From the NCBI GenBank assembly GCA_019188255.1, contig JAETXT010000014.1, positions 558,001 to 622,000 of the forward strand: a DNA stretch of 64,000 nt, given 5' to 3'. The position numbers were made by a program, and so were the translations under genes. Below are positions 1-11,352 of this stretch, piece after piece; within the stretch, counting starts at the first letter, position 1, and each line of letters begins with the position of its first letter. Under the pieces are notes generated by a model. That model was given only the letters and a program-made list of their open reading frames with translations, did no database searches and was not told the origin of the DNA. This DNA is from Verticillium longisporum (Eukaryota; Ascomycota; Sordariomycetes; Glomerellales; Plectosphaerellaceae).

Positions 1-3000
1 GACGGACGGTGATGATGGGTGAATGTCGTGATGATTATGTGACGCTGGGTCAGTGTCGAGGTCGGATGGATGCTTTTTTTTGTGGAGACGGGAGAGGGAA
101 AAATAAAAAGGCCGAACGTAGAGGATACAATACGTAAGGCAGGGGTCGTAGAGTCCGGTACGAATTCGGCTTGGAGGCAGGCAGGAGGGGAGGGCGACTA
201 CTTATAATTTCGAGGCAGTTGCCCCCCAGGCAGCAAGTTGTGGTGTGGCGCCCACTAGCGTTCGCGCTACCGTCGATGCACCCAATCACATGGCGTGGTT
301 GCGTTTTTTTCCTGCACCAGCCCCTAGGATCCGCGCCGTGGTAGCCCGTATCCCGCCAGAGGTACCGGTACAAGATCGATAAGCCTCTGCTTAGCTTATG
401 GGCGACGAGCCAATCCCAGCAACGGGTCGGTCGTGGCGCGCATCCATCCATCCCCGTCCGTCGGTCACTCTGAAAAATCTCTTCCTCCACCCTTTCTTCT
501 TCTCCCCCTTTCCTTGTTCCGGCCCTTGCTGCTTCCTGGGCGGATCGCCTAGCGAGAAGCGAGAGAGCGAGCGAGGAGGAGAGGGTCACGATCATCGACT
601 CTTCGTCCGCTTCTTCCTTTCTTTCTTCATTCCCTCCTTTGCTTCATCATCGTTCTCATCCTCTTCTTTATCTCGTCTGCATCTCCCCTCCACGTAATCA
701 TCATCATCATCATCCTCTCTGACCGGCTTTCCAAACGACACCTCCCTCTCTTCCATCGTTTCCCACTGGTCCACTGCATCGCATCGCGTTGCAGCTGCCT
801 CGCATGTGCCGTGCCCCAGAGACTGGACTGGACCACGACGCGCTGGGGGCGTCTGTCGTGTCAGCACCAGTCACGAACGCCGACCGACTCCAGCTCGCAG
901 TCCCGCCGGGCGAACGAGTCGACGACCGACCATCGGCGTCATGGCCGCTCCAACAGTCTCCCCCCCAGCCGCTATCCCCTGCGCCAGAAGGGGGCCCAAC
1001 CACCCCCCGGCATCCACTCTGCCCTCCACTTCTGAAACGATGGGCCGGGCCCCCTTTCTTCCTTGTTGATGCCTCTACTTTCTGTTGATCTCCGACTCTT
1101 CTGAGCGATCCTACCCCTCTGCTTCTCATCTCTTTCACACACAACTCGCACCTGCAGACGACAGCCCGCTCCCCCCTGAAGACTCCTCCGGTCTCCTGGA
1201 CTACGCCGAATCTGTCGTCGATGGAACGTCGCGTCGTCTCCTCAGTTCAGCTGGCCAGGCGAGTATCGTGACAGCATGGGGCAATCTTTCCAGGTGCATC
1301 ACCAAGAAAACCCGACCGTATTGGCATCCATCCATTTCCCGTCAACCGACATTTTGGTTGATCACCAGACAAAGCATCTCACCTGGTTTCGGCCACTCGC
1401 GGGTTTACGCTGGGCAGGTGGGCGGCGGCGGCACAAGCCAACGAGCCAACGGCCGAGGCTCCTGGTCCAGTGTGAGTCATTCCACTGAACCATGAACCGC
1501 AAAAACCCTGTGCGCGAGTCTTGACTTGCTCGCCACACCACTACGGCCCGCCACCATGATCAGGAGCTTTTGCAAACACAACGAGAGATGGCTCCCCCTC
1601 TCACCCCTCGCTGGTCGGTCGTTGGTCACACAAGCACGCAGCACGCAACACAACGACCCATGTTTCCATCACAGCCCGACCGCGTCCAGGCCGTTTGGCA
1701 GATGAAAAGAGTCGCGGGCAATCTTACGCAAGTCAGGCTCGGTCAGTCCCTGTCCAGGGTTGCGCGACAAGGGGCTGACGCCAGGTGGCCCGAGCTTGTC
1801 TTGTACCGGCATGTCCGCCGCAAGTCGCGGTACTTTCGGACTTTTTGCCCTTTCACCCTCTCCGGCCCCCTTCCCTCTCTCGGCTGCGGTTCTGACCCGA
1901 GCTCTACCCCTGCACGACGCATGCGAAAAGCCTGAGGCCATCCCTGATACGACACTTGATGACCGCTTGAACGACCCATGCGGCTATAACTCTTTTTGTT
2001 TGCTGCTAATCATGCTAGCCTTGCGCGGACGGTCCATCGCGACCAGTCCCCATGCGCAACCCGATCAACGTGCTCTCCTTCGTCGATGGCTTGCACGGCT
2101 TGCGATGAAGCCCACGCCATGAAAACAACCGTCTCTACTGACGACTATTCCGGCCTTGCCTTGCCTTGCCAAACAATCTTCAGAGTCGCCGGATGGGGTG
2201 TTGACAACAAACCTTGGAGGCCTCTCTCCCTCGGTCGCCCTTACATACCGCAAGCCCCCGAGAAGGGCATTCCAGCCTCGTCAGCGGCATGTGGTTCAAG
2301 GGGGACCCACGACCCTGGAAACATGTCTGGAAGCTTCGTCCATAACTCCTCCGAGACACTTCAGGGTCGCCCTTTTGACACCATCATACCCAGGGATGCC
2401 GTTGCGGCACATGATGTGTGTTGACGAGACGTGTCCTTTCATGCGTAAATGCGATTGTCCGCTCTCCCACTTTTCCAACGGATGGTACCCGTACCCACTG
2501 AACGAACCCACAGTCTCGGGTTGCCTGTATCCTTTTTCGCATCAACAACGGGTGTTGCGTAATTGTAGGAGGATCGTCTGAAGTTGCGGCGCGTGGCGTC
2601 ATTCCCCGAGCGAGGGAGGCCAGTTCCTCTTGCTATTTACAGCGCCGTGTGTGTTTTGTTGTATCGACTATGCCCCTTGCTGCATGTTTATTTTTTCTTG
2701 TGCGCCCTCCATCCCGGAAAGCTCTTTCACTCGTCACTCGTCACTCGTCAGAACAATCACGGAGTCCCAGTCTTTTCGTCTTCCAGCCGGAGCCCCCACG
2801 TCTATCAGATCGGCTTCCCCGCATGCACCTCCTGACTAGCGGCCTGCCAGTGTAAGATCATGACGTGGGAGTACATGTATCCTCTCGGATGGTCTCTGCG
2901 AAAGCTCGCCATTCCCTGTTTACCTACTGCGAGCTTGAAAAAGGATGGAGAAGGTCCATGCGGCTTGAAGAGCCGCTGACGGCACCAATTGTCATGGTCG

Positions 3001-5055
3001 GCAGCTGAGATGCTTCGGGCCACGACGGCGCAGGTTGACTGATTGACATGCGCCTTGAATCACTGAGTTCGCAGCACCCCGGTCGCCCTTGCTCAGTCGT
3101 GCTTATTGATATGTCCTCTGATCCACTTCGAATGTGAAATCGTCATCCTGCACCTGGCGTTTAGTCGATGCGAAGAGAGAAAAGAAAGTCTTCATCCACA
3201 ACCGGTCAAGTCCAGTCAAGCAGATCGTTGGGGGAAGGTGCTTTCTTCACCATCATCACGTTCTAGTGTCGCTATTGGCGGACCGACATTTGGCTTAGCC
3301 AATGCACAGAATTGCCTTGACGGCGCTACGTTGTAGCTGACGGTTTTGATTCCTGGAATCAACCCACCTCTCAACTCCATTGGTAGGCGGCGCAGCTGCG
3401 TCGCCCGATATTTAGCCGCTAAGGCCTCAGCAGGAACTTGCTCCTAGATTTCTATGGGCGGTAGGAGAGCCGAGTGGTGGGAGCGTCCGAAGCAAACGTT
3501 GTCGCGTATTGGACACTGCCAGACTGTCCAGCGTGCGAAATAGACGGCGAACACTGATGCTTCTTATGGCGGACAAAACCAAGTCCAATACATCATCTGT
3601 CAGTCTGCGTGCGCGTCACTCGGGGCCATTTTTTTCATCAATTTAGGATTGACCATGGCGTTGTGCTAGAAGGCTGTAGGACTTGTGGTCAAGTTCACCG
3701 ACCAAATACCTTAGGATACTGAACTGAAGAAAAGAGACGTAACCGTACAAGAAAGCAGAAACATCAAGCCAAGGTTGTAGAAAATGAGTCGTCACTTGGA
3801 GGGAGCTGACGAGTTTTGTTGCGATACTTGTACCTGCTGTGGCTGCTCATCCGAGCTTGCTTGCGTGCATTGGCTGCCTCAAAGAACGGATTCAGTTGCT
3901 CAGGAGGGCAACCATCGCGACGGCCACTTGAACGGTGTTAAGACTTTGAAATGGCTGTCTACTTTAAGCGTTATCTATTAAAGTTATTATTCATGAGAAG
4001 TCATAACACTGAAGCTTCCAAAAAGGAACATCTCCTACAAGGCCCGTTATGCATGAGTACAAGGAACCGGCGCAATCAAAAGAGACGACGTGCCACCCCG
4101 ACGCCTTCTTAGCTGATCTAGTCTATTCGTATCGAACGCTTTCAGTACTTTGATACTTTTGGTGACCCGAGGTGTACCGGTCTGAAGAAGTTTAATTGTC
4201 CTGACCGCCAGTAAGTTTGGAAACCGAAGCAGACGGCAGGCTTAAAGAACAGAGCAGTTGGCAGTGCATTTCAGGGCAGCCCCTGACCACAGACCTTAAA
4301 CGGGCCTCCCAGGACCCCTCCACAGAAGGTTTGAATACACGAAGTTTGCGTGTTCCCACGGCAGAAGCGCGCGTCTTTTCAAGACTTCTCTTTGCGCAGG
4401 CCCCTCCGTTAGAAATCATTGAGAAAAGAAGATCAAAAAAAATGCATTTGAAGCAAGGCTAGGTCTTTTTGTAGCACTCGCTTATGAGGGGGCAAGGCGC
4501 ACTACTCTCCTTATACTCGTAATTTGTACGGTAGACACAGCTGGTGGAAAGAGTGGCATTCAAAACGTTCTGTGCTCTCCTCAACGAAAGAACGGTCTTG
4601 TCATGCCCGCATGTTGCATTCGTTTTGGTGACAGTGAACAACCCCCGCGGCAGGCAGCCTGTTCTATCTTACCGAACGTCTCGTCCCCATCACTTTTAGA
4701 AAAGAAACGTGATGGAATCTTAGCGACTAGAGGGGCAGTCATCGCAGCTTGGCAAAACAGTGACAGCTATATCATCCAGCCTGCACGTAGACAAGGGCAT
4801 GCCCTAGTTTGGAAAAAAATACAATTCTCAAGGCTAGATTCAGAGAAAAGACACAGCCGCAGCCGGGCCTCACTTTTGGGCGCTCAAACTGGGAGACTAT
4901 GCTACCAAGGCCTCCTGCTACACTCCTCCGCCAGCTGAGTCGGGATGAGTCCCACCGGGGAATCAAGAAACGCCCACCACCTGTCTAAGAACCCCCCTTT
5001 GTTTATATACTCGGCGCGATGTCCATTTATCGAGCCAGAGCGAAGAACGACAGCC
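1..5055. other. long region without recognisable gene
   Basis: I find no open reading frame here that resembles a known family or shows a convincing exon-intron structure. The stretch at about 440-780 is strongly pyrimidine-rich on the plus strand, with many CTTC and TTCC runs, as in long promoters or 5' leaders of filamentous fungi. Small tandem repeats occur at 2151-2170 (about three copies of CCTTG) and 2727-2748 (three copies of TCACTCG). The last 300 bases are the 3' flank of the ETF-QO gene. Short unconserved reading frames exist on both strands and are not annotated. Confidence 0.5.
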
Positions 5056-7013
5056 CTACGTCATGTAGTACTTGGGTCCCTCGCCACCCTGCGGCACCTG
5101 CCAGTTGATGTCCTGGTGCGGCGCCTTGATGTCGCACGTCTTGCAGTGAATGCAGCTGTCTCAATGTTAGCACGTGCAAAAGGCTCTCACGAATGACAGG
5201 AAACTCACTTTTGCGAGTTGATCTGGAACCGCACGCCGAGCTCCTTGGTGTCGTCCTCGACATACTCGTAGACGCCCGCCGGGCAGAACCTGTTCTCGAC
5301 ACCCTTGTACTTGGGCCACGTCTCGGCGGCGTGCTTCTCCCAGTCCTTGACCTGCAGGTGGACGGGCTGGTCCTCCTCGTGGTTGGTGCCGGTGCGGCTG
5401 ACGCTCGTGAGAATGTCGAAGGAGATCTCGCCGTCGGGCTTGGCGTACTCAATCTTCTTGCTGGCGTCGGCCGCCTTTGTGGACGCGTGGTCGGGGCTGC
5501 CGTGCTTCAGGGTCCAGGGCACGCGGCCCTTGAAGAGGTAGGCCTCGAGGCCGCAGTAGGCGAGGCCGCCGTAGAGGCCGAGGGGCGTGTGGAAGGAGGG
5601 GCGGAAGTTGCGGACCTCCTTGAGCTCGGACCAGATGGGGAGGCGCGCAGCTTGTCCTCGTAGTCGTACAGGAAGACGGCGCTGGCGTCCTCCTCGACGG
5701 GGGCGCGTCGGCGAGGGCGGTCCAGGCGGCCTCGGCGGCGAGCATGCCAGACTTCATGGCGTTGTGGGTGCCCTTGATCTTGGGCAGGTTGACGAAGCCG
5801 GCCGAGTCGCCGATGAGGGCGCCGCCGGGGAAGGCACACTTGGGAATGCTCTGGAAGCCACCCTCGTTGAGGACACGCGCGCCGTAGGAAATGCACTTGC
5901 CGCCCTCGAGGACGGAACGGTAGAGGGGATGCTGCTTGTACTTTTGAAACTCGCCATACGGGGACAGCCAGGGGTTCTGGTAGTCGAGGGCGACGACGAG
6001 GCCGACGCTGACGAGATTGTCGCCGAAGTGGTACATCCAGCCGCCGCCGTACGTGTCTTTGTCGAGAGGGTAGCCGAGGCTGTGTGTGATCTCGCCCTTC
6101 TTGAACTTGTCAGGGGAGACCTCCCAGACCTCCTTGAGGCCGAGGGCGTAGGTCTGGTGCTGGCTGTCGCGGCGCAGGTCAAACTTTTGATGACGGCCTT
6201 GGACAGGGAGCCGTGGCAGCCCTCGCCAAAGAGGGTGACGCGGGCGTGGAACTCCATGCCGCGCTCGAACGAGTCCTTGGGCTTGCCGTCGCGGGCGATG
6301 CCGAGATCGTTGGTCGCGACACCCTTGACGCTGCCGTCAGGGTGGTAGAGGACCTCGCTGGCGGCAAAGCCGGGGTAGACCTCGACACCGAGCTCCTCGG
6401 CCCGTTCGCCGAGCCATTTTGTGAACTGGTTCAACGACACAATGTAGTTGCCGTGGTTGTTCATCTGGGGGGGCGTAGGTAGGGGAATGCTGAGCGTCTT
6501 GGTGAGGTAGCGCATGCGGTCCTTGCCAGCGGGGGTCGCGTGCTCAAAGCGGTCGGGATTGTCTTCGGAGAGCCAGTCGGGCAGCAGCTCGTCTATGGAC
6601 GTCGGCTGAATGACGGCGCCCGAGAGGATGTGCGCACCAATCTCGCCAGCCTTCTCGAGGAGGAGGACGCGGAAGTCCTCGTTGCCTGCCTCATTGGCGA
6701 GCTGCTTCAGGCGAATGGCGGCACTGAGACCGGCAGGACCGCCGCCAATGATGCAGATGTCGACTTGGTCAGACTCTCGTTCGATGGAGGCGGGGTCGAA
6801 GGACTCGTCGTCATCGGAGAGGCGGGGTCTTGAGGTGGTGAAGGCGCGTATTGAGGGGAGGGCGGCGGCGGCGGCGAGGGTTCGAGGGGTGACTGCGGCG
6901 GCAGCTGTCGTTCTTGTCGTCGAGGAGAGACATGGCCTTGTGCTCAATGTGGGGAGGGGCCTCCATCGCGCAATGGAGCGTGTGGTGCGTTGGAGGTTGC
7001 GGGAGGAAGACAT
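5056..7013 (-). CDS. electron transfer flavoprotein-ubiquinone oxidoreductase, mitochondrial (three frame breaks)
   Basis: This inner-membrane flavoprotein passes electrons from ETF to ubiquinone during fatty-acid and amino-acid oxidation. Exons are 7013-5209 and 5155-5056; the 53-bp intron has a GTGAGT donor. Seen: an Arg/Ser/Thr-rich mitochondrial presequence; a Rossmann FAD motif ([16 protein letters not shown]) near residue 90; the [18 protein letters not shown] segment; and the C-terminal 4Fe-4S cysteines, ENRFCPAG followed by [11 protein letters not shown]. The protein is about 635 residues, normal for the family. The frame breaks at the T run 6185-6188, the G run 5699-5703 and the G run 5637-5640. 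Adding one base at each restores the family sequence, and the total becomes a multiple of three. I read these as assembly errors, not a pseudogene. The start follows from the presequence. Confidence 0.93.
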
Positions 7014-7966
7014 GGTGGCGAGCGAGGGAGCGAGGAGTGTCTGGGAGGGGAGGTAGCCAGACGCTCAGAATTGCGAGAAGAAGAGAGTGGGACGAGAAAA
7101 CAAAAGGGAGAGAACAGGATCAACGCTATCCTCTACCAAGAATCCCAGACCAATGCGGGATCGTGGTTTGCGAGAGGAGGGGCGTCGAGGTGGTGATGAA
7201 GTCGAAGAGGTGACTCTCTGGCTTGCGGCGGCATATGAAAATGTTGGCGGGCGACTTGGGCCACAGCTTCCAATACGTAATGTGGGTTCTGGGGTGGGAT
7301 CCCCGGCTTAAGCACGGGCGTTGTCGCGGCGTTCGCAGTGCTACAACACTGACGAGTGCCAAAGATTGGCGGGCAAGCCCTCGGTTGCAATAACCGAGAG
7401 AAAGCGTACAGCCGATACATGAGGGGACTTGTCGAGAGTATGCTACAGGGGGGCTCAGGGGAGTGCCACAGCGGACCAGCCAGTCCCTCGAGGTACCTCT
7501 GCCTCCGTCACCTGCCACTGGAACCAGAAGATACCGAGGGAGGCTCCACTACGGAGCACCGTCTCCTCGAGGCATTGACCAATGGGAGGACCTCGATTAC
7601 TGTGCTACAATGCAGGTGTACCCAGGAATGATAACCCTAACCCGAGCCCAACCCTGGCTAGGGTTATCATGAGCTTCGTCCAAGCACCAGTGATTCTCCT
7701 GAGCGTCAGAGCCAGGCAGTGGCCTTCATCGCTGGGGTTCTTTGGTTGGCAAATTATGAAGCAGATGAGTAATCTGTAGGGGGCAGCTAGCTATTCACCA
7801 TGCAAATCTGTCAGGTCAAGGCTGAGCAGGATAGTCTTGAAATGACAGCCAGTATGTCTGAGCCTCACCCTCTGCACACAAGAGTCTTTCAGGGTCCGTA
7901 CACGGTGACACTCCCTGCCATTTCACATTCTATTAGCAAGTATAACGCCTATACCCACCATAAGCC
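7014..7966. other. intergenic region between ETF-QO and GH92 gene
   Basis: This holds the ETF-QO promoter and the 3' flank of the GH92 gene. No coding sequence is recognised. The notable element is the imperfect inverted repeat at 7628-7670, listed separately. Confidence 0.5.
7628..7670. repeat. 15-bp inverted repeat carrying CCCTAA/TTAGGG-like cores
   Basis: The arms are 7628-7642 (ATGATAACCCTAACC) and 7656-7670 (GGCTAGGGTTATCAT). They match at 14 of 15 positions and flank a 13-base spacer rich in C. Each arm carries an AACCCTA core like a fungal telomere repeat or the binding site of a TTAGGG-binding factor. It could act as a palindromic protein-binding site or as a hairpin in RNA. Function is not shown by the sequence. 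Confidence 0.6.
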
Positions 7967-10732
7967 TCAACCTATGTGCTCTCCCACCGAATGCGATGGC
8001 TCAGCATCCGGGGCCTGACCCTCTCCCCCCTTGAACTCCTCAAAACCCCAGCTTGGCGGTAGGTCTTCCTCCTTTGTTCCCCATGCACTCTCCTCCCTGC
8101 CGACCTTGACCTCGAGCAAGCCGCCCTCAGCAAAGAAGTCGTGCGTGATCCAGCTCTTCGTCCACTTGCGCCCATTGAGTTTGATGCTCTGCACATATAT
8201 CATGCCCTCGGCCATGGGATCCTCGCCCCTCGCCGCCACCTTTCGAATGACAGCCTCCCGGCCCGGCTTCCTCGCCCGCAGCCTGACCTCGCGGAAGAAG
8301 GGCGCCGTGAGCAGGTACACGTCCATGCCGGCGTCGGGGAAGAAGCCCATCATGACAAACGCCGCAAACGCGCCCATGGCGCCGTCGTCGTTGCCCGGGA
8401 TCCCCGCCATCGTGCCGTTGAACTGCGCCGGCACGTACGCACGCGCCCACTTGGCGCTGAGCCCCGGCCGCGCCGCGTGGTGGAACTGGAACACCGTCAG
8501 GAACGCCTGCTCGTTGCCGAGGTACGCGAGCCCGCTGGCGTGGTAGTACTCGAGCCGCGCCGCGAGCGCCGCGCGCCCGCCCATGAGGTCCGCCAGTGTC
8601 GCCATGTCGTGCGGCGCGTAGAATGTGTAGAGCCACGGCGACCCTTCGTACGTCGACTCCTTCGTGTCGTAGTAGCAGAGGTGAGGCTCTGACGTGGGCG
8701 AGCACACGCGCGGGCTCTGGTAGAGGAACGTCCCGTTGGCGAGGCGCGGCTGGAGGAAGCCGACGAATTTGGACGCTGCCGCGGGCGTCTGGCTCGGGGA
8801 TGCGCCGCTCAGGTCGGGCGGCGACGCCGGCGGCAGGTCTATCTGTGCCGGGTTCCAGAGGTTCTGCCAGTAGGTGCTGCGCTGCGCGTACTTGGCAAAG
8901 TCGCCCGTGTGGCCCAGCCAGCGGGCCATGGTGGCGATGCAAAAGTCGTTGAACGCGTACTCGACTGTTCGCGAGACGGTGCGCGAGTGAGGGCCGGTTG
9001 AGTTGGCGTCACGGTGGTCCGAGGCGATGTAGTGCAGCTGCTGCCACGACTCGATGTTGCCTCTGCCTCCAACGTTGAACGAGGGTGGCGAGACTGCAGC
9101 CGTCAGTTTCAGGATACGTGGGGAAGAAGATTATCAAGAAAGAGAACAAAGATGCAAAGAGAGGCAGAGAAAAAAAAGAAAAAAAGGAAAGACTTACTCT
9201 CGGCATCAGAGACGATAGCTTCATACGCTGTCTCCCAGTCGATCCCATCCGTGATGCCCTTCAACAAGGCATCGACGACGACGACATCAGCATTGCTGCC
9301 GCCCTGCGTGAACCCCTTGCAAAAGGACATGCGGCAGTCCGGCAGCTTGCCCTCGTGGCGGTAGATGTCGAGCAGCGCCCTCACCATCTCGGCCTGGGCG
9401 ACGGGATCGACAATGGTCAGCAGCGGGTGCTGCGCGCGGAACGAGTCCCAGATGCAGTAGAACGAGTCAAAGTACGGCTCGGATGACTGCCACAGCGGGT
9501 TCTCGCCCGTGTAGTTTTGCGGCGACAGCATCGACCGGTAGAGGCCCGACCAGAAGACGGTCTGCAGCTCGGTGCTGACGCCCACAGCGTCGACCGAGAC
9601 GGAGGACAGCTTGTCGGCCCACGCCGCACGCGCCTCGGCTTCGACCGTGTCAATATCGACCTCGGGGATCTCCTCCTCGGCGTTGTGGCACGCCTGCGCT
9701 GACGAGATGAAGGACACGCCGACGCGCGCGAAGATGCCATCTGGCCCCGTCTCGTCAAAGTGCAGCCAGGCGCCGGCCGATCCCCACGGCAGCGCGTCCC
9801 ACTCGTGCAGGCCCGGCGTGGCTTCGGACCCGGCGAAGACACCGGCAGCGCGCACGTGGGAGCCGGCGAAATCGGCGCAGAAAAAGGCCTTGTAGGTGCC
9901 CGTGCCAAAGGAGGGGGCGAAGGTGCCGTGGCCCGTCATGCGGCCCGACGAGCGATCGACCTTGATGCCGCCGTCGCTGCGGCTGCTCGCAATGTCCTCG
10001 ACGTCGAGGAGAATCAGGGGCTTGGCGCCCTCGGGAAAGGTGAAGCGGAAGAGCGTCGCGTGCGCTGACGCCGGTCGTCAGGTTCAAGGCGAAGAAGCCG
10101 ACACGTGCCTCGACCGAACTCGGCGCGCGCAGCGTCTTCCGTTCCAGCGTCGTAAACGTGCATCTCTTGGGGTCGTCGTTTGGGCACCAAGGGTGAGCAA
10201 ACAGGGGAAGTTTCCCAGCGAGGGGGCCTATGACATTTAGCTGGCGGAAACCCATGTGATAGAGGCGGATACGTACACCTCCGGTTCCTGTACGTGTCAG
10301 AGATCATCAGACGACTGGGTTTTCAGGGCGAGGGCATACCTGAGTCGTGAAGATGAGAGAAACCCGTGATGGGTGAGTCGTCAGACACCCAGCTCGCGGC
10401 GTTCTCCCCTCGATTGTCCGTGTCGGGGCCGGCCTTGGCCATACCGTACGGCAGCGTCGCGCCGGGGAACACATGGCCTACACACGGTCATCCGGTTAAG
10501 TCATCTTGTTCGCCTGGAAGATGACGATCTGAGAGAACCCACCTCCGTTGAGGGTCCCGATCAGTGGATCAACGAATCCAAGGATATCAGCACGCACGCG
10601 AGTGAACCCCCCGAAGCCGATACGCGGGTCATAGCGACCCCATGTCAGTAGACCCAGGACAGCGACGATCAGTACAAATGCCAGCAGGCGGACGGGGCGG
10701 CCGAGGTTCGTGGGCGCAATGAGCAGCGCCAT
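7967..10732 (-). CDS. glycoside hydrolase family 92 alpha-mannosidase, secretory pathway (frame breaks)
   Basis: GH92 enzymes are calcium-dependent exo-alpha-mannosidases acting on mannosyl glycans. Exons: 10732-10543, 10477-10340, 10287-10277, 10227-9198, 9093-7967. The first exon encodes a signal-anchor (about residues 15-32), so lumenal or extracellular action is likely. Family signatures are GFVDPLIGT, HVFPGATLPYGMAKAGPDTD, SHLHDSGTGG, CKGFTQGGSNADVVVVDA, and PGNDDGAMGAFAAFVMMGFF near the C-terminus. Exon 3 is only 11 nt and supplies GTGG. One base is missing in the G run 10204-10207: GAPSLGNFP is in one frame and LFAHPWCPNDD in the next. A second break near 10055-10065, between LNLTTGV and SAHATLFRF, is at least two bases short and may lack several codons. 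All other junctions keep phase. Likely a full-length enzyme of about 830 residues. Confidence 0.9.
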
Positions 10733-11352
10733 GGCATGTCATGGCATGGGGGCGTTCGAAAGTCGTGATGGGCGCTGAGGCTGCTTTCCTTGCTACCGCC
10801 AACAGGTGAGAGCGGCTGAACAGCTCAACATAAAAAAAGAGAGAGCGAATGCCGAGGCGGGCAGCATCCAGCGCCGTCAGCACCATCAGCTGTCAGACGT
10901 GTAACGACCCCTGTCCAGGGGGGCCTTAATTGCTTGAGCTTGGCGCGCCGAGTCGGATGGCTCGGCGTTGGTTCCCCTTTAGGATAAGGTGCAGGGTCCG
11001 GACGCGTGACTCTGGGGAATTGGCATAATGCACGGGGGAGGGGAAGAATCACATAGTCTAGCCATGGACTACGAATTATGCAGTGCAGAATGTGACTTCG
11101 TAGGTCCGGGGGTGGTAGGGCTGGAACTGTGATGAAGCGATTCAGGCTGAATGTTGCGACATGATTGATGCCCTGTCGAAGCCTAGCTAAACCAAAATCC
11201 AGCGTTGTGCACTCTAATCATGCCACGCCGACATGTCCAAGCATTTTCATTAGGAAGTGTGGATGTAAACATTACAGGGCTGGAACGCGAAGATTCTCAT
11301 CACTCCAACTATATACCCTACAGGCCAACCACCAGCCAACATGCCTCCTCGG
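10733..11352. other. promoter of GH92 gene and 3' flank of secreted-protein gene
   Basis: About 620 bases with no recognisable coding sequence. Nothing distinctive was seen beyond ordinary promoter composition. Confidence 0.4.

Noticed and set aside
50..595. 181-codon minus-strand frame near the window start
   Set aside because: No domain, signal or intron support, composition like translated noncoding DNA, and overlap with a pyrimidine-rich leader-like segment.
5193..6348. Plus-strand frames opposite ETF-QO
   Set aside because: Shadows of the ETF-QO gene; the minus strand carries the FAD motif and Fe-S cysteines.
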